Below, one piece after another: positions 17,102-26,169 of a DNA stretch of 51,160 bases. How positions within the stretch are numbered: position 1 is the stretch's first letter; every line of letters begins with the position of its first letter. Where the stretch lies: contig CALDHX010000052.1 in the NCBI GenBank assembly GCA_937901525.1, positions 1 to 51,160 on the forward strand, given 5' to 3'. The notes under the pieces were generated by a model. The model ran no database searches. It was not told the DNA's origin and worked only from the letters and a program-made list of their open reading frames with translations. A program made the translations under genes and the position numbers. Origin of the DNA: an uncultured Bacteroidales bacterium (GTDB lineage Bacteria > Bacteroidota > Bacteroidia > Bacteroidales > P3).

Positions 17102-18214
17102 TTATTCTATTGTTTTCAATGCTCCTGTTTTTGGCTTGAAGGTTATTTTGCTTGGTGAGTCCATCATATAGGACACTACTCCAAATTGCGAAATGTGTGT
17201 TGTGGCAAAATAGCGTTTGCCTGCAAAGTCTATGCTTAATTCTGCCATTTCTGGTATGCGATAATATAGTCCTACTCCGTTTTTAGATATTTGTCTTTGT
17301 AGTCTGTCGTCTTTCTTTTTTTGTTCTTCTATTTTTTCATATTCTTTTGTGGTGTTTAGGGAGTGTATTTTCACTGCTACTATTGGCGCATCGGTTTTGT
17401 GGTTAAGGCTAAGGACTCCTTCTTCTTCTGAGAATTTGAATATACCAAGTACTAAGTCTTCTTCTACTATGAATGGTTTTTCGGGTGCAAGGGTAAAGGT
17501 GTATTCTAATTCTTCTGTTGTGGTTTCGCCTGTGAATAGTGCTACGTATCCGTCAATCATCTTGTCTAATTGCTTATACATATATTCTATTGAGTTGTTC
17601 ATAAAGGTGCCATCTACTGAGCCTAATAATACGTCTAATTGTTTTTCTCTTAGTTCTTTTATTGCTTTTATTGCTTGTTCGGCTGTTAGGCCTGGCATTG
17701 CTTCTAATTTATTTTGACTAAGTAGTTTGTGTTCGTAAATTGGATTTGTTTCTATTGTTGAGGTGGTTTTTAAGGCTAATTCTTTTCGTGGTTTGTGTGT
17801 GTGTGGCTTGTGGCAAGGTTTGTCTTCTACTTCTCCTATTGATAGCAAGGTGCCGGCTTCGGTTTTGCTTATTTTCATTTTATTTGTGGTTTGCAAAAAG
17901 TAGATGTGTTCGCTGTCGCCTATTGGGCGTGAGGTGATTTCTATGTCTTTTATTCTGTATTTTACTGCATCGTTTATTATTGTGTTTTTTGCTCCTATCA
18001 TATAGGCATAATCGGCAAATACTCCTTTGTTTTCTTGTATTTTTTCTACTTTTACCTTGAAAATTAATTCGGTTTTTGGTAGAGAATAATAGACTCCTGT
18101 GCTGTTAAAGGTCATTTTATCTACCGGGAATGAGCGATAGTCTTGTGCTACAAGTGTAAGTGTGCTCATTACTGCAAGAAGTATTAGGCTAAGTGTTTTA
18201 TTTACTCTTTTCAT
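17102..18214 (-). CDS. DUF4831 family exported protein
   Basis: This 370-residue protein has a signal peptide (LSLILLAVMSTLTLVAQ) and an N-terminal motif GVYYSLPKTELIFKV repeated in form near the end (GVGLYYRIPEMAELSIDF), plus LTAEQAIKAIKELREKQLDVLLG in the middle. This is the pattern of the Bacteroidetes DUF4831 family, whose function is unknown. A His-rich stretch CHKPHTHKPRKE near residue 135 might bind metal. It follows the WG-repeat gene by 5 bp and ends the long minus-strand gene set. Confidence 0.8.
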   Translation of the reverse strand: MKRVNKTLSLILLAVMSTLTLVAQDYRSFPVDKMTFNSTGVYYSLPKTELIFKVKVEKIQENKGVFADYAYMIGAKNTIINDAVKYRIKDIEITSRPIGDSEHIYFLQTTNKMKISKTEAGTLLSIGEVEDKPCHKPHTHKPRKELALKTTSTIETNPIYEHKLLSQNKLEAMPGLTAEQAIKAIKELREKQLDVLLGSVDGTFMNNSIEYMYKQLDKMIDGYVALFTGETTTEELEYTFTLAPEKPFIVEEDLVLGIFKFSEEEGVLSLNHKTDAPIVAVKIHSLNTTKEYEKIEEQKKKDDRLQRQISKNGVGLYYRIPEMAELSIDFAGKRYFATTHISQFGVVSYMMDSPSKITFKPKTGALKTIE

Positions 18215-18219
18215 CTTCG

Positions 18220-19941
18220 TTATTGTTTTATTGTTATTACTCCGTATTTGTTTTTGTTTTTTATTATGTAATATTCTGCTCCTGTGTAGGAATGCAATCC
18301 TATGTAGGTTAGTTGCATTTCTATGTTGCTTATAGGCTCTGATATTACAACTGATTGTTCTTGAAATTTATTGTCTATTTCTTTTAATTGATTGTCTTGA
18401 TAGACTAAGGCTCTGTCTTTAAAGAATAGTCCTATGTTTTGATAGTGTTTTGTGGTTAGGGGTTTAAAGTCGGGATATTGTGCATAGGTCCAACCTTCTT
18501 GGTCTTTTATACATAGTATGTCGTTTGTGCCGGCTTTTATGTTTTGTATGTAATCGGGTTGATAGGTGCCGTTTTCGTATAGTCTGCGTTTTGCTTTCTT
18601 GTCTTTGTATTCTATGTAGTTGTTGCTTATTAGAATTGATTCGGTTTCTGAAAAGCTTATTATTTGTCCTTGTTCGTTTAGGAGTTTTGAGTCTTTTTTA
18701 CCGTCATAGAGTACAAGGAATTTTTTTGATGGTGAGAGCTTTGCTGCTTTGTATTGAAATGGTATCACTTCTTGGTTTTGCATATTTATAACTCCCCATT
18801 TGTCTTTTTTACGAAAACATACGTTATCGCCTATTATTGAAAGTATTTCATCGTAGATTGGTTCTATTATCCATTTTCCTGTGGTGTCTTGTATGCCGTA
18901 AGAGAAGTTGTGTTCTATTACGAAATAGACATCTGATTTTTTGTTGCTTACTACATCGAGTATTGTGCCGGTGATTGTGGCTAAGTGTTCTTGTGAGGTG
19001 TTGTAGATGTGTGTTTTGTTTTCTTTGTGTGCAAGGAAAAAGGTTTCTGTGCTTTGCATTATTTCTACTCTTTCGTATGCTGGCGGAACGTATATTACGC
19101 TGTCTTTTCCTATAATGCCGTGTTCAAGGTTTTGACTTATGGAAAAGTAGTCTGGTAGGATTGTTGGTAGTGTTACTTGATAGATTGCTGGAATGATTGT
19201 CTTGCCTTCTTCATTTAGTAGGGCTTGTCTTCCGTCTTCTTCGTATGCTTTTATGTATGTTGCTTCTTTTCCGTTGTAGATTCCAAAGTCGGCATAGATT
19301 GCAGGGGTAAGGATTTCGCCTTTGCCGTTTATTAATCCAAAGACTGGTAGTCCTGAGGTGCTTATTTGTTTGTAGGAATAGAGTTTGCTTTCTATTAGAA
19401 TTGATATATCAAGGTATTGTGGATATAATAGGATTTGCCCTTTGCTGTTGGCTATTCCGTATTTCCCATTCTTTTTTATTGCTACTGCATCGCCTATGCG
19501 TGAGATGATTTCATAGTCTTGTGGTATGAGTCTATGGTTTTGTTTGTCTATTAATTGATATTTTCCTTCTACTTCTACAAGACAGGCTCCGTTGTCATAG
19601 ACATTGATTTGTGATTTGTCTTCTGTGTTTGCTTGTTTTTCTATTGTGTAGGTTGGTTCTAAGAGTGTGTTGCCAAGTGTATCAACAAATCCTATTTTTC
19701 CTTGGTTTATAACTGATATTACTCCATCTCCAAGTGCGTCTATGCCTTCATAGATACATGGCAAAACTTCTTTACGCTCTTTTGCTACTCCCCATTTTCC
19801 GTTTTGTTTGACTGCAAAGTGTCTTCCGTCAAGAGAAAAGATTGAGTCATAGTTTATTTCTACCGATAGGGTGTAAACGCCTTGTGCTTGCGAAAGGGTT
19901 ATTGCTATTATTGCTATTATTAGTGTTATTATCTTTTTCAT
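18220..19941 (-). CDS. WG-repeat exported protein
   Basis: This 573-residue protein has a signal peptide (IITLIIAIIAITLSQA) and many WG/KWG repeats of about 40-50 residues, for example GKWGVAKERKEVLPCIYEGI, GKIGFVDTLGNTLLEPTY, GKYGIANSKGQILLYPQY and DKWGVINMQNQEVIPFQY. WG repeats form beta-rich, probably protein- or ligand-binding, periplasmic or surface scaffolds; no enzymatic residues are seen. It lies 15 bp after aguA and 5 bp before the DUF4831 gene. Confidence 0.88.
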   Translation of the reverse strand: MKKIITLIIAIIAITLSQAQGVYTLSVEINYDSIFSLDGRHFAVKQNGKWGVAKERKEVLPCIYEGIDALGDGVISVINQGKIGFVDTLGNTLLEPTYTIEKQANTEDKSQINVYDNGACLVEVEGKYQLIDKQNHRLIPQDYEIISRIGDAVAIKKNGKYGIANSKGQILLYPQYLDISILIESKLYSYKQISTSGLPVFGLINGKGEILTPAIYADFGIYNGKEATYIKAYEEDGRQALLNEEGKTIIPAIYQVTLPTILPDYFSISQNLEHGIIGKDSVIYVPPAYERVEIMQSTETFFLAHKENKTHIYNTSQEHLATITGTILDVVSNKKSDVYFVIEHNFSYGIQDTTGKWIIEPIYDEILSIIGDNVCFRKKDKWGVINMQNQEVIPFQYKAAKLSPSKKFLVLYDGKKDSKLLNEQGQIISFSETESILISNNYIEYKDKKAKRRLYENGTYQPDYIQNIKAGTNDILCIKDQEGWTYAQYPDFKPLTTKHYQNIGLFFKDRALVYQDNQLKEIDNKFQEQSVVISEPISNIEMQLTYIGLHSYTGAEYYIIKNKNKYGVITIKQ

Positions 19942-19956
19942 GGTTCAAGAGGTTTT

Positions 19957-20985
19957 TTATAGTTTTGGTTCTTGTTGTGATAGGCAATGGAAACTTCCTA
20001 ATCCCCATATTATGTCGGTTGAGTCGATGCCTATTACTTTGCGGTCAGTAAATAGCTTACTTAGAATATCTATTGCTTCTTCATCTTGCGGGCAAGAGTA
20101 TAATGGAACAATTACTCCATAGTTTGAAATATAGAAGTTGGCGTATGAGGCTGGCAAGCGTTGATCTTCCCATATTACAGGATTTGGCATTGGTAATTCT
20201 ACTATGTTTAGTTGTTTACCGTTTTCTAAGCGAGATTTTTGAAGTAGTTTTAAGTTTTCTTGCAATGGAAGGTAGTTTTCATCGTTTTTGTTTTTTTCTA
20301 TAACGGTTACTACTGTGTCAGGGTTTACAAAGCGTGTTATGTCATCTACGTGTCCGTCTGTGTCGTCTCCTTCTATGCCATCGCCTAACCATATTACGTT
20401 TTCTACGTTGTAGTAATTGCATAGTTTTTCTTCTATTTGGGCTTGTGAAAGGTGTGGATTACGGTTTTCGTTAAGCAAACAAGCTGTTGTTGTTATTAAG
20501 GTGCCTTCTCCGTTTACATCTATTGAACCTCCTTCCATTATTATGTGAGGATGAAAGACTTCTAAGTCTAAGTGTTTTGCTATTTGCAAAGGTATTTGAT
20601 TGTCTAATTCGCAAGGATATTTGCCTCCCCATGCGTTGTAATCCCAATTTACTATTGCTTTTTGATTGGTTTTTAATACAAAGGCTGGGCCATGGTCTCT
20701 ACACCAAGCATCGTTTGTGCGAAATTGATGAAAATGTATGTTTTCCATCTTCGTTCCTATTGCTTGGAGTTGAGATGTTACTAAGTCTTGCGTTTTTTGG
20801 TCTTGGATATTTATGTTAACTTTTTCTCCTTTTGCAACCTCTGATATGAATTGATTGTAGGAAGGAAAGATTGTTTCTATTTTGTCTGGCCAAGAGTTTT
20901 CATTATGTGGATAGCTTAGCCATGTGCTTTCGTGTTTTGCCCATTCGGCAGGAAATCTAAATCCTAAGTCTTTTGGTGTCTTCAT
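19957..20985 (-). CDS. aguA: Agmatine deiminase
   Basis: This 342-residue enzyme of the peptidyl-arginine-deiminase-like superfamily hydrolyses agmatine to N-carbamoylputrescine and ammonia. It shows WLSYPHNENSWPD near the N-terminus, NDAWCRDHGPAFV (about 90), NWDYNAWGGKYP, MEGGSIDVNGEGT, GDGIEGDDTDGHVDDITRF and the C-terminal nucleophile Cys334 in GLGSFHC. The length is close to that of characterised AguA. The next enzyme, AguB, is encoded 21 bp upstream, completing agmatine to putrescine. Confidence 0.94.
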   Translation of the reverse strand: MKTPKDLGFRFPAEWAKHESTWLSYPHNENSWPDKIETIFPSYNQFISEVAKGEKVNINIQDQKTQDLVTSQLQAIGTKMENIHFHQFRTNDAWCRDHGPAFVLKTNQKAIVNWDYNAWGGKYPCELDNQIPLQIAKHLDLEVFHPHIIMEGGSIDVNGEGTLITTTACLLNENRNPHLSQAQIEEKLCNYYNVENVIWLGDGIEGDDTDGHVDDITRFVNPDTVVTVIEKNKNDENYLPLQENLKLLQKSRLENGKQLNIVELPMPNPVIWEDQRLPASYANFYISNYGVIVPLYSCPQDEEAIDILSKLFTDRKVIGIDSTDIIWGLGSFHCLSQQEPKL

Positions 20986-21006
20986 CTTTTTATCGTGTTT
21001 TTTTTA

Positions 21007-21867
21007 TTAATCTATGCAACGTTTTGTTATTTCTGAGTATGAGTCTATTCTTCTGTCTCTTAAATATGGCCAATGTATGCGATAATGGTCTGTTTGCTCT
21101 GTTTCTATTTCTATTACAGCTATGTCTTCTTCGGTGTGTGAGGATTTGTGTAGCAATGTTCCAAATGGATTTGACACGAAACTTCCTCCCCAGAATTTCA
21201 TATTGCCTTCTTGCCCTACTCTATTGACAGAAACTGTATGCACTCCGTTTGCTATTGCATGTGAGCGTTGTATAGTTTGCCAAGCGTTGTATTGTTCTTG
21301 GTTTGTGGCTTCGTCTTGACTTATATCCCAACCTATTGCTGTCGGATAGAAGAGTATATCTGCTCCTTTAAGGGCTGTGATTCTGCTTGCCTCAGGATAC
21401 CATTGATCCCAACAGATTAAAACGCCTATGTTTCCAAATTTTGTATTAAATACTTTATATCCTAAGTCTCCTGGTGTGAAATAGAATTTTTCATAATAAC
21501 CTGGATCGTCTGGAATGTGCATCTTACGATATTTTCCTAAGTATTCTCCGTCTGCATCAAGGACTGCTACGGTGTTGTGATATAGGCCTTTCATTCTTTT
21601 TTCAAATAAAGAGGCTATTATTACTACTCCTAATTCTTTTGCTAAGTCGGAAAGTATTTTTGTTGTGTTTCCTGGTATTTCTTCTGCTAATTTAAAGTTC
21701 TCGTAGTCTTCTACATCACAAAAATATAATGATGCAAAAAGTTCTTGCAAGCATATTATGTTTGCTCCTTTGCTTGCACATTCTTTTATCTTTTCTATCG
21801 TTTTTTCTATATTTGATTGCTTGTCTTTTTGACAAGTCATTTGAATTAGTCCTACTTTAACTTTCAT
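21007..21867 (-). CDS. aguB: N-carbamoylputrescine amidohydrolase
   Basis: This 286-residue nitrilase-superfamily enzyme has the Glu-Lys-Cys triad: Glu42 in CLQELF, Lys115 in KYRKMHIPDDPGYYEK and Cys152 in GVLICWDQWYPEA. HIPDDPGYYEKFYFTPGD and GADILFYPTAIGWD are typical of AguB. It hydrolyses N-carbamoylputrescine to putrescine, CO2 and ammonia in the cytoplasm. The start overlaps the stop of the EamA gene by 4 bp (ATGA), so translation is coupled, and aguA follows. Confidence 0.94.
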   Translation of the reverse strand: MKVKVGLIQMTCQKDKQSNIEKTIEKIKECASKGANIICLQELFASLYFCDVEDYENFKLAEEIPGNTTKILSDLAKELGVVIIASLFEKRMKGLYHNTVAVLDADGEYLGKYRKMHIPDDPGYYEKFYFTPGDLGYKVFNTKFGNIGVLICWDQWYPEASRITALKGADILFYPTAIGWDISQDEATNQEQYNAWQTIQRSHAIANGVHTVSVNRVGQEGNMKFWGGSFVSNPFGTLLHKSSHTEEDIAVIEIETEQTDHYRIHWPYLRDRRIDSYSEITKRCID

Positions 21868-22769
21868 ATTCTTTTCTTTTTATTAAATCCAAATTGACTA
21901 AGCAATAAGCCTACAACAACTATTACTATTCCTAAAATCTTAGATATTGAAAATGTTTCTTGTCCTAAGATGATTGCAACAATAATCGTTACTATTGGTA
22001 TTGCATTTGTAAATATACTTACTTTTATTACTGATAATATTTTTGCACTATATGAATACAACATAAAGGCTCCTGCCGAACAAAAGATGGCTAACAATAC
22101 TAAACTACTGATTGCTTCTTTTGTCCAAACGACTTCGGAGAGAGAGTCGTAGTCGAAAATTAAAAAACAAGGCAAAAAATAGAATATTCCTATTATATTT
22201 TGTGTTGTTGTTATGGTTATTGGACTGTATTTGTTGATTAAACGAGAGAGTATCACTCCGTAGCCCGAACCTGAAACAACTGCTAAGAGTAAGAGTAGGG
22301 TTCCTTGCCAAGATATTTTAAGTTCTCCCGAAGAATTTATACTCATAATTATTATTCCTATTACTGAAATCACGGCTCCAAAGAGAAGATTCCAACCTAA
22401 TTTGTCTTTATTGAAAATGTGTAAGGCTATGGGATTTACTATCGGTAAAAGTGCTATCATTATGGCTGCAAAACTTGCATCAACAAAGTGCATACTAAAA
22501 TTCTCACCTATAAAATATAAGAAAGGTTCAAACAAAGTTAGCAAAAGAAATTTTGGAATATCTGATTTTTCTATTCTTTCTAATTTACCCATTAAAGAAA
22601 ACGTGGTAAACATAAGCAGTGAGGCTATTGCAAGCCTTATTGTAAGAATTAGAAAAACTGGAAAATTCGCATTCAAAAGCTCTTTTGTCCAAACAAAACT
22701 TATGCCCCAAAATATCATTGAGAATATTATGGAAACATAAGCAATAAGTGTTTTATTAGTGTTTTGCAT
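21864..22769 (-). CDS. EamA/DMT-family membrane transporter
   Basis: This 301-residue protein has ten hydrophobic segments in two EamA halves: the first begins IFSMIFWGISFVWTKELL, the second begins GTLLLLLAVVSGSGYGVILS. It ends in a basic tail KKKRI. Drug/metabolite transporters of this type move small metabolites across the inner membrane. Because it is coupled by ATGA to aguB, agmatine, putrescine or a related amine is a fair guess for the substrate, but nothing in the sequence shows it. Confidence 0.88.
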   Translation of the reverse strand: MQNTNKTLIAYVSIIFSMIFWGISFVWTKELLNANFPVFLILTIRLAIASLLMFTTFSLMGKLERIEKSDIPKFLLLTLFEPFLYFIGENFSMHFVDASFAAIMIALLPIVNPIALHIFNKDKLGWNLLFGAVISVIGIIIMSINSSGELKISWQGTLLLLLAVVSGSGYGVILSRLINKYSPITITTTQNIIGIFYFLPCFLIFDYDSLSEVVWTKEAISSLVLLAIFCSAGAFMLYSYSAKILSVIKVSIFTNAIPIVTIIVAIILGQETFSISKILGIVIVVVGLLLSQFGFNKKKRI

Positions 22770-22781
22770 ATTTATTTGACT

Positions 22782-25067
22782 CTAAAAAGTATATGTAATT
22801 CCGAGTGAAGGCATTATTGGCAATTGATCTACTCTTTGAGATGTGATTCTATTCCAATAGAATAGGTTATTACGGTTATACACGTTAGTTACACTTAGAT
22901 TTATTTCTAAGATTGAACGCTTTCCTATTTCAAAACGTTTTTTTGCTGAAATATCTAAACGGTGATAGTTTGGTAAGCGTTTTGAGTTAAGGTCTCCATA
23001 TATTGTTGTTAGTGTTCCGTTTTGTGATATGTAATCAGAGTTTATACCATTTGAGAAGTTTAACATTTCAACCATTGAAGCTGTTGGAGAATAAGGGAAT
23101 CCACTACCATAGTTCCAACGGAAAGATAGTTCAAAATCACGACTTTTTCCCATTTGATAGTTTATCAATACATTTATGTTATGTCTGCGATCATAGTGTG
23201 GAGCATAGGTTTGCGTTTCTCCTTCTCTTATTACTTTACCAAGTGAATAGATTGTCCAAACATACAGTCTTCCGTCATCATATTTTAAAGAAAAATCTGC
23301 TCCGTATGCGTTTCCGTTTTCAACTGTATATTCTTTCTTTGAGTAATCTGGTTTATCGCTATGCTCTGCATCATCTGTATATAGTCTATCACGATTTATA
23401 GACACTAAGTTACTCATTGTCTTATAATAAACTTCAAAATTTAAGTAAAGATTACGAAGTATGTCATATTCTGCCCCAAAGATAAAGTGATTGGATTTTT
23501 GTACGTATGAGTTTATTGGTTCTGATTGAAAGGTATTCACTATATTTAAATCGGGACTTACTGTTAAATAGCCTGTAAATAGATTAACTACGTCTCTGTC
23601 GCTCTTTGTATCTAAGAATGTTTGTGAATAAACTCCTGTTGCTAATTTCAAACGGAATTTATTTGACACATTCCATTTTGCAGATAGTCTTGGTTCTAAA
23701 AATAAGTCTCCTAAGGAAGCATAATAACTTAATCTTAGACTTGGTTCAAATAGAATTTGACGATACATTAATTTGTATATTGCATATAATCCTATTTCGG
23801 TTGAATAGTCTGTTATTGTATCATTGAGTTGATAGGCTGTTTTTGTTGTATTGCCTTCCATTTCCATACCATATTTCAATCTATCATCTCCAAAGAAATT
23901 TGTAACAGACATTCCTACATTGAAGCCTCCTATATTACTCATTTGATTTTGATTACTTGTAATTTCTTTCATATTCATTGTATAGTCAGAATAAGCTATA
24001 ACCCCTTCTACAAGTGCAGAAGTTGTTCCTGGTATGATAAGAAAATTAGTTCCAAAGGCCTTATTTGACCAATTAAAATCTGCTATGGCTTCATATTGAT
24101 TTACTTTGTCTGTGAAATTCAATCCAAATACATTGATTTTACTACCATTATCTGTTGAAAGCGTTAGTTTACCATAAAGGTCTAAGTAATCGTATGGCAA
24201 TTCTTTGTTCATATAAGAATATATGGAAGTAGATGTTTTTGATAGATATGAATTTTTAGCTGAAAACACATAAGAAAGTGTGTAATTAGAATCTTTTACA
24301 ATTGGACCTTCTAACAAAAGATTTGCTCCAAATGTAGAGGCTGATAATTTTCCTGTGAAATGTTTTTTGTTTCCGTCTTTTGTTGTTATATCCATAACAG
24401 AAGATATTCTTCCTCCATATTGTGCAGAAAATCCTCCTGTATAAATATCTGCACTTCTTATTATGTCTGTTTCAAAAACTGAGAATAATCCAATTGAGTG
24501 AAACGGATTATAAACAACCATTCCATCTAATAGAACTTTATTGTGAATTGCCGAACCCCCTCTAATGTAAAGTTGTCCTCCTTGGTCTCCCGAAAAGACA
24601 ACTCCCGGAAGTACTTGTATGTATTGTGCTAAATCGGCTTGTCCTCCAATAGAAGGCATTTGTTGAATATCTGTTGATGTTATTTTTTCTACCGATACTT
24701 GACTCTCCGTTCTTAGCATTTCTTGTTTTCCTTTTACTTCCACTGTTTCTAATTCTGTGGCAGAAGGTGAAAGCTCTATTTTCAAAGCAACTACTTTGTT
24801 CTTTTCTACTTTTATCGACTCTATATAGGTTTCATATCCGAGAGATGTTACCTTAATACTATAAGAACCTGCTTTTATTTTTGAAAGAACAAAATAACCA
24901 TTTACATCTGTTGTTGTCCCTATTTGAGTATTTTCTAATACTACGTTTGAGAACATCATCGGTTCACCTGTTTCCTTATCATAAACAAATCCCCTTAATG
25001 AACCTGTTGTTTGTGCAGAAACTAATGTCGTTACAATTGTAAAGATCAATATTAGTAGTTTTTTCAT
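22782..25067 (-). CDS. TonB-dependent outer-membrane receptor with carboxypeptidase-like N-domain
   Basis: This 761-residue protein has a signal peptide (LLILIFTIVTTLVSAQ) and a carboxypeptidase-regulatory-like domain (GSLRGFVYDKETGEPMMFSN to about 110). The plug has QVLPGVVFSGDQGGQLYIRG and FSAQYGGRISSVMDI, and the 22-strand barrel ends in LGITYTF with a C-terminal Phe. It is shorter than SusC proteins and has no SusD partner, so it is not a classical polysaccharide utilisation receptor. It sits 11 bp after holA and 12 bp before the EamA gene, next to polyamine genes. The substrate is unknown. Confidence 0.92.
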   Translation of the reverse strand: MKKLLILIFTIVTTLVSAQTTGSLRGFVYDKETGEPMMFSNVVLENTQIGTTTDVNGYFVLSKIKAGSYSIKVTSLGYETYIESIKVEKNKVVALKIELSPSATELETVEVKGKQEMLRTESQVSVEKITSTDIQQMPSIGGQADLAQYIQVLPGVVFSGDQGGQLYIRGGSAIHNKVLLDGMVVYNPFHSIGLFSVFETDIIRSADIYTGGFSAQYGGRISSVMDITTKDGNKKHFTGKLSASTFGANLLLEGPIVKDSNYTLSYVFSAKNSYLSKTSTSIYSYMNKELPYDYLDLYGKLTLSTDNGSKINVFGLNFTDKVNQYEAIADFNWSNKAFGTNFLIIPGTTSALVEGVIAYSDYTMNMKEITSNQNQMSNIGGFNVGMSVTNFFGDDRLKYGMEMEGNTTKTAYQLNDTITDYSTEIGLYAIYKLMYRQILFEPSLRLSYYASLGDLFLEPRLSAKWNVSNKFRLKLATGVYSQTFLDTKSDRDVVNLFTGYLTVSPDLNIVNTFQSEPINSYVQKSNHFIFGAEYDILRNLYLNFEVYYKTMSNLVSINRDRLYTDDAEHSDKPDYSKKEYTVENGNAYGADFSLKYDDGRLYVWTIYSLGKVIREGETQTYAPHYDRRHNINVLINYQMGKSRDFELSFRWNYGSGFPYSPTASMVEMLNFSNGINSDYISQNGTLTTIYGDLNSKRLPNYHRLDISAKKRFEIGKRSILEINLSVTNVYNRNNLFYWNRITSQRVDQLPIMPSLGITYTF

Positions 25068-25078
25068 CTCTTTTTATT

Positions 25079-26083
25079 TTAATGAGTAAGTTTATATATT
25101 AATTCTTTAAATAATTCTTCGTTTTCAAAATTAGAACCCAATCCCTTAGTTTTTAAATCATATTCTTTTATCAAATCTATGTTTTGATAAATCTTTTCCA
25201 AAGGAAATATTTGAGCTGCATAAATATAGTCTCTTGCAAAATAAGGAGAAACCCCTATTGCTGAGGCTACGCTTTCATTTGTCTTCTCTCTTAATTGAGC
25301 AACTATTCCTACCTTCATAAAATAAGAAAACAAATTTGGTAACATCATTTGTATTGGATTTTCATTGGTATTTGACAACAAATAATTTACTATTTTATTA
25401 ATTTTATTATGAGCCAATTTCCCAATAGCATTCTGTAATTCAAAAATATTATAATCTTTGTTTATCCCAATATGATTTGCTATATCTTCAAGTCTTATCA
25501 CAGAGCCTTGTTGCAAATTAATAGACATTTTATCTATTTCATTTGATATTTTTTGAAGATTATTACCAAGATGTTCAAAGATTAAATTAGTCGCACTTGC
25601 CTCTATGTTAAATCCTTTTTGCTTAACATATCTATCTATCCAAGCTGTTACTTTATCCTCGTATAATTTATTGCTTTCAAAAACAACACCACTCTTACTA
25701 ACCTTATCTGAAAACTTTTTGTCAATAGGTTTGTTCTTATTGACTAACACCAAAATAGTAGAAGACAAAGGCTTTTCCAAATAGAAAGTAAGCAAAGGCA
25801 ATTCCTTCTTATCTATTTGCTGAAACTCCTTTACTATAACTATACGATTTTGTGAAATAATAGGATATTGCTTAGCAAAAGAACAAATCTCTTTTGAGTT
25901 GGTTTCCAATCCATAAAGAATTGTCATATTGAAATCTTTTTCCGATTCATCTAAGATTTCATTTTCAAATTTAGAAACCAATAAATCTATATAATAATTT
26001 TCTTCCCCGGTTAATAAATAGACCGAAGAGAATTGTTTTTGATTAAAATGATTTAGTATGTCTTCTGCTTTTTTTACTACCAT
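25079..26083 (-). CDS. holA: DNA polymerase III subunit delta
   Basis: This 334-residue protein matches HolA: VYLLTGEENYYIDLLVSKFE at the N-terminus (clamp-loader AAA-like domain without a functional P-loop), RIVIVKEFQQIDKKELPLL and STILVLVNKNKPIDKKF in the middle, and FEHLGNNLQKISNEIDKM plus FELQNAIGKLAHNK in the C-terminal part. Delta opens the beta clamp during loading. The ATG at 26083 is the first in the frame giving the normal N-terminus. It is the first gene of a close-packed minus-strand set. Confidence 0.9.
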   Translation of the reverse strand: MVVKKAEDILNHFNQKQFSSVYLLTGEENYYIDLLVSKFENEILDESEKDFNMTILYGLETNSKEICSFAKQYPIISQNRIVIVKEFQQIDKKELPLLTFYLEKPLSSTILVLVNKNKPIDKKFSDKVSKSGVVFESNKLYEDKVTAWIDRYVKQKGFNIEASATNLIFEHLGNNLQKISNEIDKMSINLQQGSVIRLEDIANHIGINKDYNIFELQNAIGKLAHNKINKIVNYLLSNTNENPIQMMLPNLFSYFMKVGIVAQLREKTNESVASAIGVSPYFARDYIYAAQIFPLEKIYQNIDLIKEYDLKTKGLGSNFENEELFKELIYKLTH

Positions 26084-26089
26084 ATCCTT

Positions 26090-26132
26090 TGCAAGACAAA
26101 AAAGAAATCCCTTTCCTCAGAAAGGAAGGGAT
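26090..26132 (-). terminator. Rho-independent terminator after porK
   Basis: ATCCCTTTCCT (26107-26117) pairs with AGGAAGGGAT (26123-26132) with one bulged T around CAGAA. On the minus strand a T-rich run TTCTTTTTTG follows. It ends the porP-porK transcript before holA starts. Confidence 0.85.
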
Positions 26133-26169
26133 CTCTTCATACTCTATTTAGTTTTTTCTAATAATCACT

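Noticed and set aside
22782..25067. SusC of a polysaccharide utilisation locus
   Set aside because: At 761 residues it is short for SusC and there is no SusD, glycoside hydrolase or sensor nearby.
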